NCBI RefSeq assembly: GCF_000143415.4
Contig: NW_003314272.1
Coordinates: 1,306,628 to 1,370,627 of the forward strand
DNA length: 64,000 bases
Source of the DNA: Selaginella moellendorffii
Lineage: Eukaryota; Streptophyta; Lycopodiopsida; Selaginellales; Selaginellaceae
Reading direction: 5' to 3'
The notes below the pieces were generated by a model. It searched no databases. It saw only the letters and a list, made by a program, of their open reading frames with translations, and had not been told where the DNA came from. Each line of letters opens with the position of its first letter. The stretch's first letter is position 1. Both the position numbers and the translations under genes were made by a program. Of this stretch, positions 44,701 through 56,292 are shown in pieces.

Positions 44701-47700
44701 CATGATAACAAGCACAAGGTAGCAATCATGGAAGCGGGTGTCATCGATGTTCTCACCGAGAAACTGGCGAACTTTGTTCCAAATGCGCGTCAGGTAATTT
44801 ATCTCTTATGTTTATTGGTCGCTCAACTGACTTGTGTTTCCCTTTGCAGGCGGAGGTTGAGAATATTGGAAGCACCTGGGTGAGTGCTTTATTACTAGCT
44901 ATATTGTTCCAAGATCGAGAGGTTACTCGTTCTCCGGCAACAATGCGTGCTGTTCCGTTCCTTGCCATCCTTCTAAAGTCCGAAGAAGCCACCGACCGGT
45001 ACTTTACTGCTCAAGCTCTTGCCAGCCTCGTATGCAATGGTAGTCGGGGAACAGTTCTGGTGGTAGCTAATTCTGGAGCGGTTAGTGGCCTTATACCGCT
45101 TCTTGGCAGTGTGGAAGCTGATATCTCCAACTTGGTTACCTTGTCAGAGGAGTTTTCTCTCGTAAGCAATCCTGACCAGGTTGCTTTGGAGAGACTATTC
45201 AGGGTGGATGACGTAAAGTATGGTGCGACTGCTCGGAAAGCCATTCCTGGTTTGGTGGATCTTCTCAAGCCGATAGCAGACCGACCTGGTGCTCCTCCAC
45301 TGGCCTTGGGTTTACTGACGCAGCTCGCAAGCGGAAACAATTCAAACAAGCTGGCAATGGCAGAAGCCGGAGCACTTGATGCACTGACGAAGTATTTGTC
45401 TCTCGGCCCTCAAGACACCTACGAGGAGGCTGCTGCCGAGCTACTTAGGATTCTTTTTACTTGCCCCGACCTCCGACGTCACGAGTCTGCTCCTGGTGCT
45501 GTTGATCAGTTGGTAGCTGTTTTACGACTTGGCACACGGAGTGCCAGGTTCACTGCTGCCAGGGCCCTGCAAGGTTTATTTTCTTCGGACAACATCAAGG
45601 CTTCCGACGTAGCTGGTCAGGCTATTCAGCCGCTAGTCGAGATGTTACAGTCGGGTGCAGAAAGGGAGCAGCAAGCTGCAGTTGGTGCTCTGATGAAGCT
45701 ATCAGCGGACAATCCTCCGAAGGCTCTTGCTATAGCAGATGCGGAACCAAATGCACTGGAAAGCTTGTGCAAAATTCTCTCTACGAATTGCACTCTGGAG
45801 CTCAAGGAGGAGATCGCCGAACTCTGCCGGGTTCTCTTTTCAAGCTCCCGTGTTCGGGCGACACCAGCTGCTACAAGCTGCATTGAACCTTTGGTGACAC
45901 TTCTCTGTTCTGAGAGCGACACTGCGCATTACGCCGGTGCTCGAGCTCTGGACAACCTCCTCGATGATGAGCAGCAAGCAGAAGCAGTAGCAGCCTATGG
46001 TGCGGTGGTTCCATTGGTGGGAATGATGGTCGGTGCCAATTATAACGTACACGAGGCTGCAGTTAGCTGCTTGATCAAGCTGGGGAAAGACAGGCCTCTC
46101 TGCAAGCTGGACATGGTGAAAGCCGGGGTCATTGACAACGTTCTCGAGAGCTTGTTCGCGGCTCCGGATTCTCTATGCTCGTTGAACGCGGAGCTCTTGA
46201 GAATTCTGACAAACAACAGCAGCATTGCAAAAGGAGCGTCGGCATCAAAGGCAGTTGAACCTTTATTCCTGTCGCTGAGTCGGCCTGAGCTGAGCACCTC
46301 CGGGCAGCACAGTGCAATGCAGGTGCTCGTCAACATTCTGGAGAAACCACAACGTGTGGCAAATTTGAACCTGTCTCCCAATCAAGCGGTCGAGCCTCTT
46401 GTGCTACTTTTAGACTCGGCATCACAGCCCGTGCAACAACTCGCTGCGGAGCTGCTCTCGCTACTGCTTGCCGAGGAACACTTTCAGAAGGATATCGTGA
46501 CGCAGCTGGCCGTTGCGCCACTGGTGAAGCTTGTAGGAGCTGCAGTGCAGGGACTGCAGCAGAAGGCACTCAAGGCACTGGAGTGGGCTTCAAACAGCTG
46601 GCCAAATGCTGTTGCGGACGCTGGTGGAATCGCGGAAATTTCCAAGGTTATTTTACAGGTTGATCCTCTGCCACCCCATGCTCTGTGGGAGTCTGCAGCT
46701 TCGGTTCTCTCCAACATACTGCGGTTCAGCTCTCAGTACTTTTTACAAGTTCCAGTTGCGGTGCTGGTCAAGCTGCTGCGTTCTATCTCGGAGGCTACCG
46801 TCGTCGTGTCACTGAGCGCACTCTTGGTCATCGAGAGGGACGACGCATCTAGCGCTGAGGTAATGGCGGAAAGCGGGGCTGTCGAAGCTCTGCTAGAACT
46901 TTTGCGCTGCCACCAGTGCGAGGAAGCGACAGCACGGCTTTTAGAAGCGCTTTTCAACAATGTGAAGGTCCGTGACATGAAGGTCTGCAAGCTGGCGATC
47001 TCTCCGTTGTCGCAGTACCTTCTGGATCCTCAAACCAGGATTCAACCGGCGAAACTTCTAGCAGCCTTGGCTCTGGGGGATATATTCCAGAACGAAGGCC
47101 TTTCACGAACGACAGACGCCGTCTCGGCATGTCGTGCTTTAGTCAGCTTGCTGGAGGATCAACCGACCGAAGAGATGAAGATGGTAGCTGTCTGTGCTCT
47201 GCAGAACCTGGTCGTAAACAGTCGCTCGAACAAGCGTGCTGTCGCCGAAGCTGGAGGTATCCAGGTTGTGCAGGAGTTGCTCTCCTCTAGCAACTTGGAG
47301 ACTGCTGCACAGTCGGCTGCTTTGCTGCGATTATTGTTTTCGAATCACACCATCCAGGAGTACGCGTCAAGCGAAATCATCCAAATACTTTCAGGTAATG
47401 GTCACCCTTTCACGTTTTCGGTAAATAACTAATTTCTGTTTTCGGCTGCAGCAACTATAGAAAAAGATTTGTGGTCCACCGCGTCGGTGAGTGAGGACGC
47501 GTTGAGGGCCATGGACGTCCTTTTCCTCAACTTTCCCAGGCTCCGGGGCACGGAAGAGGCGACGCTTTGCATCCCTCAGCTCGTTGCGGCGCTCAAAGCT
47601 TCTAGCTCGGAAGCAGCTCAGGAGGCTGCACTGGATTGCCTTTATCTGCTAAGGCAAGCCTGGTCGTCAAGTCCCGCGGAGGTTGGCAGAGCGCAGTCGT

Positions 47701-48282
47701 CAGCAATGGCGGAGGCAATCCCGGTATTGCAACTTATGATGAGGTCGGGGCCCCAGCATCTTCACGAGCGGGTGGACAGCCTCCTGCAATGCCTACCGGG
47801 GAGTTTGGTTGTTACTATCAAGCGTGGTATGAACTTGAAGCAATCGATGGGCAGCACGAATGCTTTTTGCAAGCTCACCTTGGGAAATGGCCCTCCTCGG
47901 CAGACAAAGGTGAATTCCAGTTCTCTCTTCTTGAGGTTCTTATACGTTTCTATCGCATGATTGCAGGTTGTGTCGCACAGCACTACCCCGGAGTGGAAGC
48001 AAGGCTTTGCATGGGCTTTTGACACGCCTCCAAAAGGACAGAAGCTACATATTTCCTGCAAAAGCAAGAATGCATTTGGAAAGGTTTTGAAACTTCTCAG
48101 TAGCCTCTCAGTCGCTGATGTGTGCTTTTGGTTGACAGGGCTCGCTAGGAAAAGTAACAATTCAAATCGATAGAGTAGTGATGGTTGGCACCATAAGTGG
48201 CGAATATCAGCTGAAACCGGACATGAACCGAGATGGTTCTGCACGAGTATTGGAGATTGAGTTCCAGTGGTCTAACAGGTAA
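41716..48282 (+). CDS. CSI1: Cellulose synthase interactive protein CSI1 (POM2)
   Basis: Very long armadillo-repeat protein that links plasma-membrane cellulose synthase complexes to cortical microtubules. Exons: 41716-44793, 44850-47394, 47452-47909, 47967-48083, 48139-48282, giving 2113 residues, near the size of the Arabidopsis protein. More than 20 ARM repeats fill residues of about 70-1990 (for example [20 protein letters not shown] and [22 protein letters not shown]). The C terminus is a C2 domain ([50 protein letters not shown]), as in the family, where it binds membrane. The N-terminal block [18 protein letters not shown] is also typical. Only four introns interrupt it, and splice sites are all GT-AG. 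Confidence 0.95.
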
Positions 48283-48952
48283 CCCGAGAAGGTATCTTCT
48301 TCCAAGTTTTTGTTCCTTTTTTTTTCTTTTTTCTTTCTTTCTTTCTTCCTGTCTTTCTCTCTTTTCTTTCGTCCCCATTCACATAACCCCAGAGGAGAAC
48401 TAGCAAAGCAGGTGGCTTGGCTTGGATTTACTCCTGTATATGTTGTAGGCATTCTTAAGATTTGTAGTCCTTCGCTTGGGACGATGGTATTCATCGTCCC
48501 TTACTTGCTCCTGGCTGGCTTGTTTACATAGCTGGCTGCTGAAATGTGTAAAGTGGTGGTGTTGCTGCTGAAAAATAGGAAATTTTTGTTGTTTTTTAGG
48601 AAGGACAAGCGAGTCGGCTGAGTTTTCCTTGTGTGCTTTTGTTTGTTTCGTGTGATTATTGCTTTGTTATTATTGAGCTATCATGATCTCCATCAAACCA
48701 AAAGGTTAGTTCTCTGGTTCTTGCTGGTCAAAGCCATTTGAATCAGGGTTTGTGTTTCATAGGTGGGAGCAAAAACTAAAGAGCCGACTTGTCGGCTGGC
48801 AAGCGGATCGGACAAAGCCTGTGCATCGACTGGTTATATTGCCTTCGCAGGTTTGGTTGTTTTTCTTTCTTTTTTCTTCTTCTCGGTTTGTTAGAGTTTT
48901 TTTCCCCTTTTTCTCTGGCACAGTCTCCGCTGTGTAGGTGGTTTGGAGAAAC
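48283..48952. other. Region between CSI1 and the BTB gene
   Basis: CSI1 3' UTR, T-rich and CTTT-rich stretches at 48310-48370 and 48855-48925, then the 5' UTR of the BTB gene. The pyrimidine-rich run ending in CACAG at 48922-48932 may close a 5' UTR intron. No gene seen. Confidence 0.45.
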
Positions 48953-51013
48953 ATGGCGCCGGGAGGAATGCCCAATTATACCAAGCTCGGCAACGGAGGT
49001 AATACGGGCTCGTATGCAATCCCACCGTCGCCGCCGGCCGATCACAGCAAGGTCCGATCTTCTCATCACACTCTCTTTGAGATGCTGAGCAGTGATCAAG
49101 GCTCGTCCTCGTCTCTGGAACAGCCCCAGTTGTCTACTGCTGCTCAGCACTTCCAGCAAGTCCTTGGGAATCCTCTTCTCCCCCCTCTCCCTCCGCCTTC
49201 GATGTCTCTCATCTCCGTGGTGGATCAACAGCAGCAGCAGCAGCAGCAAATGATCAGGCAACAGCCGCCACAGCAGCCGCAAAATCACTCTTTTCCCATT
49301 CGAAGCAACGCCGGCGCACAGCAGCAGGCTTTAATGCTCGCCCAACAGCAGCAGCAAGAGAGCAGCAAACAGGAATCTCTGCAAGAACGGGTCAATGCGA
49401 TTCTCAGTTGTCCGCTCAACACTTTCAACGACGCATCCACCAGCGATGTCAAGCTCACACTCATCAGTCGGGACGTAGTCGGGGGCCTCACAGTCACTGT
49501 CCATGTCCACACGCGGGTTCTCGTTGCCTCGAGCAGGTATTTTGCCGCTAAGCTTGCTTACAGGCAGCAGCAAGTCCACACTGCGGCCCCTTATTCCGTC
49601 GAGATCTCCGACTGCGAGGACGTCGAGATTTATCTCCTCACTATCCGGCTTATGTACTCGTCCGACTTCAAAAGAATGCTACTCCACGAGAACGTACAAA
49701 GAGTGCTCGCCATTCTCAAGGTTCGTCTTTTCCTTGTTGTCCAAGTTTTTTTTTGTGTTTGTCTGTCGATTGATTTCATGCGGTGTTTCCTGTGGCTGCC
49801 TTGTCCTCGTGCATGGCTTGGCTTTTGTGTGCTGTTATCTATATTCTGGAGATCGTGTTTGATGCCCACATGTTCTTGCTTGATAAGAAAACTGGCTAAA
49901 TGCTGTGAGGTGCGACAGGTTGCATCTGCCATCGTTTTCGAGGCGGCCATTGTAGCAAGTCTGGAGTATTTGGAAGCAGTGCCGTGGTGCGAGGACGAGG
50001 AGGAAAAGATCTTCTGTCTCGTCTCGCAATTACAAAACGACTATCCCTCGGTCGCCGGTAGCGTCCTCGGCAGGCTCGTAAGGCCTGCAAGGCCGTCCGT
50101 GTTGGCTCTCCCGCCACCGATCTGTCCTTCACAAAGGAGCAGTGACAACGACTTCTCGCTACTCCAGCCGGAGGAGGTACTGGTAAAGCTGGTGCGCTGC
50201 GTCATCAAAGCTACCGATGAGAAAGCCCGGCGGGAGATGAAACCACTCGTCTCGAGGCTCTTGCGAGAGAACACAGCAGCACTAGCAAGCAACAAAAGCT
50301 CCACGGCAGGCCTCAACACCACCGCCACCACCACAGTGGTCGACGTGAGCAAAGAGTCGCTCTACGACGCATGCAAGGAGTGCCTCCAGGAGCTGTCGGA
50401 CGCCTTCTCTCGGCTGACCGAGCAGCAGCAGCAGCCAGCATCGTCTGCTCAAGCTCCGAGCCTGGTTTCAGCGGCCATTGCCCGTCACGTCGACAACATC
50501 CAGTGGCTGGCGGAGCTGCTCATCGACCGAGGCGTCGCGGAGGAGCTGGTTCACATCTGGTCCCGCGAGAGTCAGTTGGCCGCGATGCACAGGCTACTCC
50601 CGGCGATGCAGCGGCACGAAGTGAGCCGGATCACGGCGAGGCTGTGCATTGGCATCGGCCGGGGGCAGATAATGGCTCCACAGCAGGTCCGCGCGCTGCT
50701 CCTCGCGACTTGGCTGGAGCCGCTCATGGACGACTTCTCGTGGATGCAAAGGCTGGGCTCCAAGATTACTTGTTCCAGCCTCTGCTACGCCGGTGGCAAT
50801 GGTGGTGGGTTTCTAGTCTTGGATAAGAAGACCGTGGAGGAGGGGCTGTGCCAGACGATTCTCACTCTCTCGCTCGAGGAGCAGCGCTCCATCCTCATGT
50901 CGTGGTTCGAGAAATTCTCCCGGGATGGTGACAATTGTCCGAATTTGCAGCGCGCTTTCGAGGTGTGGTGGAGGAGAACTTTTGCTTCGGGCATTGGGCG
51001 ACAGCCGCAATGA
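48953..51013 (+). CDS. BTB/POZ domain protein
   Basis: Exon 1 is 48953-49720 and exon 2 is 49919-51013, giving 620 residues. The first 160 residues are Gln/Pro/Ser-rich with CAG-coded glutamine runs. The BTB fold follows (TSDVKLTLISRD, HVHTRVLVASSRYFAAKL, LMYSSDF, ENVQRVLAILK / VASAIVFEAAIVASLEYLEAVPW). The long C-terminal part (residues 300-620) contains LARHVDNIQWLAELLIDRG-like helices typical of a plant-specific BTB group. Such proteins often serve as CUL3 ubiquitin ligase adaptors. The 198-bp intron is a multiple of three and has no in-frame stop, so a retained form would encode 66 extra residues. I chose ATG 48953 because the frame upstream has only a GTG. Confidence 0.85.
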   Translation: MAPGGMPNYTKLGNGGNTGSYAIPPSPPADHSKVRSSHHTLFEMLSSDQGSSSSLEQPQLSTAAQHFQQVLGNPLLPPLPPPSMSLISVVDQQQQQQQQMIRQQPPQQPQNHSFPIRSNAGAQQQALMLAQQQQQESSKQESLQERVNAILSCPLNTFNDASTSDVKLTLISRDVVGGLTVTVHVHTRVLVASSRYFAAKLAYRQQQVHTAAPYSVEISDCEDVEIYLLTIRLMYSSDFKRMLLHENVQRVLAILKVRLFLVVQVFFCVCLSIDFMRCFLWLPCPRAWLGFCVLLSIFWRSCLMPTCSCLIRKLAKCCEVRQVASAIVFEAAIVASLEYLEAVPWCEDEEEKIFCLVSQLQNDYPSVAGSVLGRLVRPARPSVLALPPPICPSQRSSDNDFSLLQPEEVLVKLVRCVIKATDEKARREMKPLVSRLLRENTAALASNKSSTAGLNTTATTTVVDVSKESLYDACKECLQELSDAFSRLTEQQQQPASSAQAPSLVSAAIARHVDNIQWLAELLIDRGVAEELVHIWSRESQLAAMHRLLPAMQRHEVSRITARLCIGIGRGQIMAPQQVRALLLATWLEPLMDDFSWMQRLGSKITCSSLCYAGGNGGGFLVLDKKTVEEGLCQTILTLSLEEQRSILMSWFEKFSRDGDNCPNLQRAFEVWWRRTFASGIGRQPQ

Positions 51014-51170
51014 AAGTGTTGTTACATTTGCTTGACATAGTCTCCAAAGTTTTTTTTTGCTTTTTTATTTTGTTTTCTTACTGTCCATAGCTAAACAAGC
51101 ATAAGAGCCTCGGAAAATATAGGATCTTTAAGCTTGAGAGAGTTTAAACTCTCCTACGATTTTCACAACC

Positions 51171-52726
51171 ATGGCTGTGATATTTGGTGTATGCTTTGCT
51201 AGTTCCATCTTTCTCTTGGTTGTGTGGAGGATCTTGTCTTCCAAGTTGAATTGTCTTCCACCGGGGCCATGGGGTCTGCCTCTGATCGGCCATCTCCACA
51301 TGCTAAGAGGAATGCCGCCTTACAAGGCACTAGAATCTCTATCTCGGAAGTATGGTCCTATTATGTCCTTGAGGCTGGGAATGATCCCCGCTGTTGTCAT
51401 CTCCAGCAAAGACTTGGCAAGAGAGCTCTTCAACACACACGATGCAAACTTCTCCAACCGGCCATACATGATCATTGGAGACCCTCGCTATGGCTTTGTG
51501 AGCCTGGCAACTTCTTCGTATATTGGGCGGCACTGGAAGAACGTTAGCAAGCTCTACACCAGGATGCTCTTCACGGCCAAGTGTATCGATTCCTTCTCCT
51601 GGGTGAGGAGTGACGAGCTCTCTCATGTCCTTGATTTTGTCTTGAAGTCCAGTGACAGGACCATCGCCGTTGACGTGAGAGTTCTATCGTCGACATTTTT
51701 GTTCAATATCATGTCCCGGATCCTGATGAGCAAGAGGTACTTTGGCCACGGTGGGGCTGATTCTGGCGTGGATGAAGACGCGGTGGAGTTCAAGCAAGTG
51801 ACCCAGGAAGTTATGAGCTTGATCTTGAAACCTTGTGTGAGTAACTTTGTCCCGAGCTACCTGAGGTGGCTCGACTGGCAGATCCCCCGCTACAAGCAAG
51901 TCCGTGCCAAGCAGGACAAGTTCATGCAAAAGGTTGTGGATGAGCACAAGAAGACGACGAGAGAGTCCAAGGACCTCGTGGACATGGCGCTCGAATTCTT
52001 TCGAGGAGACGCACAAGCCGAGCTCTACACTAAAGCCAGCTTGTTGGTAAGAACACCTTTTTTCTTGGATAATCGTCCATATGCAATCAACTTTCAGGAA
52101 ACCCTTTTGGGTGGAACTGAGACAACTGGCGTCACTTGTGATGGATCATGGCGGCAGTGATGCACATTCCGCAGGTCTTAACAAACCTCCAGGAAGAGCT
52201 CCAAAGAGTTGTGGGAAGCACAGGAATGGTTCGAGAATCGGACATCTCGAAGCTGGAGTATCTTCAGGCCGTCATCAAGGAAACGTTCCGGCGGTATCCT
52301 CCAGCAACACTCCTCATGCCACGCACCGCCCACAAAGCAACCACGATTGGAGGCTATCACATCCCAAAGGGCACCACCTTGCTCGTAAACTCGTGGGCGA
52401 TTGGGATGGATCCGGCAGTGTGGGAGGATCCCACCCAGTTCCTCCCCGAGCGTTTCCTGGGGATCTCTATCGATATCAAAGGCCATGACTTCGAGCTCAT
52501 CCCATTTGGATCCGGTAGACGAAAATGCCCAGGAATGGCATTGGGATTGCGAGCAGTGGAGCTGCTCGTGGCAAATCTCATCCATGGCTTTCACTGGAGC
52601 TTCGTTCCCGGGATGACATTGTCCATGGAGGATGAGTGTCACAGCGTCTCTCAGCTAAAGATTCCATTGCAAGCAATAGCCGTGCCAAGGCTACCAAAGG
52701 AAGTATATGCTAATTATTTAGAATAA
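51171..52726 (+). pseudogene. Cytochrome P450 (CYP71 clan) with a one-base frameshift
   Basis: Exon 1 is 51171-52046 (292 codons, with anchor, hinge PPGPWGLPLIGHLH and a normal first half). The intron is 52047-52097, and exon 2 starts at 52098. Exon 2 reads ETLLGGTETTGVTC and then loses the frame near 52140, where the family has (T)EW(L/I)MAAV; one base appears to be missing between GTGA and TGG. In the next frame everything resumes to a stop at 52724-52726: WIMAAVMHIPQ, KETFRRYPP, PERF, FGSGRRKCPG. The rest is clean. This is a young lesion, an allele, or a sequence error. The closest relative in the window is the P450 at 31690. Confidence 0.85.
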
Positions 52727-55660
52727 TTTTAGAATATTCAAATGGGGCACCATTAAATTAAAGGACTAGCTAGGATCCCAGCTCCGAGTACACCAAAGTA
52801 TAATAAATTATTTAAGCTACAATTTTTATTACATTCATGAAAAACTTTGTGAGGACACTAAATAGCATTAGAGAGAATATATGTTGGATCTAAGAAATGC
52901 TTAATAATTTGTAGCAACAAACTGTTATGGATTAAAGATGAAACATTAGTTATAAACACAATAATGGATTTATTCTTTAAAAGCAAGTTATATGGTGAAT
53001 ATGAATCATTAGATTACAGCAAAGAATAGTCATATGTGGGAAAGAATAAGTTTCTGTCATTGGTTGGTTAGTTGTGTATGTATGTTGGACTTATATGTAG
53101 TAAAGGGTACTTTGTGGCCAACCTAGAAATAATATTTTGTAATAAGAAATTGAGAAAACTATCAATGTCTTAATTTACCATTCACTTGTAAGGCTGTCTT
53201 GAGCATATACACATACACACACTTTTTCTCCAACAATGGCAGAAAGAACTTTATATATACTTGAGTTAGAAAGTAATCAGTATAAAAGTGGAATTCTCTC
53301 CCTACTTGAGTAGTTTAAATAAACGCTAAGTTTATTTTCATTAATAAAAAGAAAAAGATATCAGAAATGCTTTGGAGAACCATGTGTTTCCTTTTGGATT
53401 AGCCATTAGGTTACAGCTGTATAAAAAGCTTTTCTCTTAGAGCACATATTTGCAATGATTAATATGGTTGTTATAGAAAGATAATGCCATAAGGGATTCT
53501 AATGACATGGATTGTCCCATTTCCAAGCTACATCAAGAGCATTTAACTTCATGAATTTGGGGAGTTGTTGTGTTAATCACAGAGTTAATGCCTTTTAATA
53601 AAATTAATACTAGCATAGAAAAAGTTTTATTTAGGGTTTACTTATTTATCTTTATCCTCCAAACAGTCTCAAAGAAATTAAAGTAAAATGATTGAAGATC
53701 TTTTATTAAAGGTTGAGATTGACATCTTTTAGAGTGCTTCGATTAATTGATAAATAAAATCTTTATTCTTTTCTTAATAAATTTATAAGATTTAGAAATA
53801 TTTACAAAGGATTATTATTATTTTATGGCTATGATGTTGTTTACTATTATTAGCATAGTAACAATTGAATTAGTTTTAATCCATATATAAGCTAGGGTTT
53901 TTGGGCTAATCAAATACATTTCTATATTCCATACACCTACATTAGTGAAGATGAAGAGTAATTTTAATTCTCCTTGACAAGTGCTTAAATTTGTGTATTT
54001 GGTTTAGTTTTTGCATTGTCTAAATCTCTTTAATTCTTGTAGCTTTTCCATTTATTCTCTTTTGCTTTTTTTATTTTCATTCATCTTTATGGCATAATAG
54101 AATACTCCTCCTTTGCAGAAGCATCTTCCTCTTTTGACTCTAAAATAACAATTGATGCAATTGCTTAATGCTATGTAGTTGCAATTGAATAATGAAACTT
54201 AGTTGATAGTAATATTCATGATGTATGGTGAAACTTCTCTCGCCTTTGATGCCAATCTTTATGTCTGGCTAAATTTCTTCAATGGGAATCTTGATGATGA
54301 TGCATATAGTTGGTTTGATCACTTTATGGTGATTGATGATGCCCAATATTAATATGAGTTTCCCACATGTCTCAAGGGACAGCATTGTAATGGTACATTG
54401 GTTTAAGTACAACCACTCATGTAAATTGGAACTTTCTCCCTAACATATGGACCTAATATTTCAAAATAGATCAAGTTGGGAATGTTGTGCTCAGTAATAA
54501 TATTTTCAAAATATATTAAAATTTAAGTTTATTTTAATTTTATTTTATTTTAAAATAATATGTATTGTTTCAAGATTATCATTTGTGAATAAAGTTTCAA
54601 ATTCTTCATTCTCTAAATTATATTTTTGATATGTTCATTATAAAGAACATAAAAATAAATAAATAAACTTAGATCTAACATATTACAATATACAAGAATA
54701 ATATAATGACATTTTTATTTTTTAAAGTATAACATAATATAATTGCTAACATATAATATCAACTATAAACTATTTCTTAAATGAATTTCTTAAAAAAAAC
54801 TTATAATCTACATATATAGCTTTGATTTACATTAATTTTAAGTTTGATATTTTTTGAGGATTTTTATAAGTGAGAATAATTTTCGTAAGTCTTCAAGAGT
54901 AGAGTTCTCTACAAAAATAATGATATTTTTGAGATGTTCTTAAGAATTGCATGTTTGGAATATATACATCTCCAAAAATTTCTCTAAATAGCAAAATACA
55001 ATACATCTTTATGAAATATATGCTTGTGTCATTCTGACCTTGTAAGCATTGGTTTGTAGTCAAACAAAGCCACAAAGGCTACAACAGGCAGTACAATGTA
55101 CTTCTATTTAACTATTTATTAGAGCAAGAAAATATCATACTACACCTTATAGTTTCTCATTCCCTAGACATTCCTCAAATGTTGCTTGTAGAATTCCAAA
55201 AGTTGTAACTTGACTACCATAAAACATAAAAGAAGCAGCAAAAAAGTACCATTCATGTTTTAAAAGTTTTTCTCTGTTATTGAAAGATATCCAAAGGAGG
55301 TTAACACTTCAAAGCCTCACAAGCACCTCATAAATTTCCCTTAAAGAAATGATGTGCAGTTCTATAGTTCTTTAAGAATATTTGCCAGTTTGCATCTGTC
55401 TTCGAACATGTCTTTGTTAGGTCCATTGGAGCAAAGGGTAAACATAAATGCAAAGTTTTCATAAATATCATTTCCTTCCAAAATACAGAAGCAACAGAAA
55501 TGAATTAGAATAGTGGAGGCATGAGAATACATAGGGTATCATCTTGTATGAGGTACAATTCAGTAGAATATTTTTTTCTTTTTTAATTACAGAAGTTTTG
55601 AAACTTTTATAGAATAGTCTGGATGTGGCCTAAAGAAGGAAGATTGTATGAAGGAAATTT
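52727..55660. other. AT-rich intergenic DNA with a gypsy relic
   Basis: Apart from the gypsy relic at 53850-54480 no feature is recognised. GC is very low and open frames are short. Confidence 0.6.
53850..54480 (+). mobile_element. Third gypsy fragment: LTR end, leader and gag
   Basis: It matches element A: the LTR piece with TATATAAGCTAGGGTTTTTGG, the leader with TGATGCAATTGCTTAATGC, and a gag relic equivalent to 1775-2080 (DANLYVWLNFFNGN, DDAYSWFDHF). It lacks everything downstream. Orientation is plus. Confidence 0.75.
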
Positions 55661-56292
55661 TGTATGAAATTGTAAATGTTTATCTTCACTTTCTCGAGCA
55701 CATCAAGATTTTGCTTTAGGAAACCATCAGCCATTGAGTTGTGACCAGCATTTATGTACATGTTGAGCATGTCCAGAGACTCTCCTTTGTCATCCAACTC
55801 ATCCATGCTCCGTAGGCCACCTTGCAAGGCATGCTGTTGTAGGGGCACATACTGCTTAAGAGCTTTGGGATTGTTCACAGTGACTCAGTAAGCTTCTGGA
55901 GCTTCAAGTAGCTCTCTTCAGTTAATCTCACAAACAGATTTCGTCCAATGAGCACAACAGCACTCTTTGGCCATCCTGTCTCAAAGCTGTCTTTGGAGAG
56001 CACGAATTTGCATGCCTCTGGTGTGGCAACCAAGATGGTGGGCTGCTAGAACAGAAACACCTTGTAAAACCCACTCGATTATACCTGAAACCAAGAAGTG
56101 ACCCATGAAAGAGCATGGTAATCCAGACTTGAAGGCTCTGAGAAAAGCAGCCATGTTGATAAAGATGGGCCATCCAAGCGGACCCGGTGGAAGTACCGGC
56201 TCATAGTACCACTTGTGTAAAAATCTCAAGAATGTCGGCAAAGCAGTCACTGCCATGTTGCTTTTCCAGTGATGGAGGAGGAAGAACCCCAT
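55660..56292 (-). pseudogene. CYP88 (ent-kaurenoic acid oxidase)-like P450 pseudogene
   Basis: Relics match the gibberellin-biosynthesis P450 family CYP88. First is WYYEPVLPPGPLGWP followed by INMAAFLRAFKSG. In another frame come FYKVFLF, a stop, then QPTILVATPEACKFVL and FETGWPKSAVVLIGRNLF, then EESYLKLQKLTESL and a stop. Then comes the I-helix region DELDDKGESLDMLNMYINAGHNS. The order is right on the minus strand, but stops, shifts and a loss of the middle and the whole C-terminal half, including the haem loop, rule out function. The family assignment rests on the hinge (LPPG-LGWP), TPEAC and MY-NAGH motifs. Confidence 0.8.
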
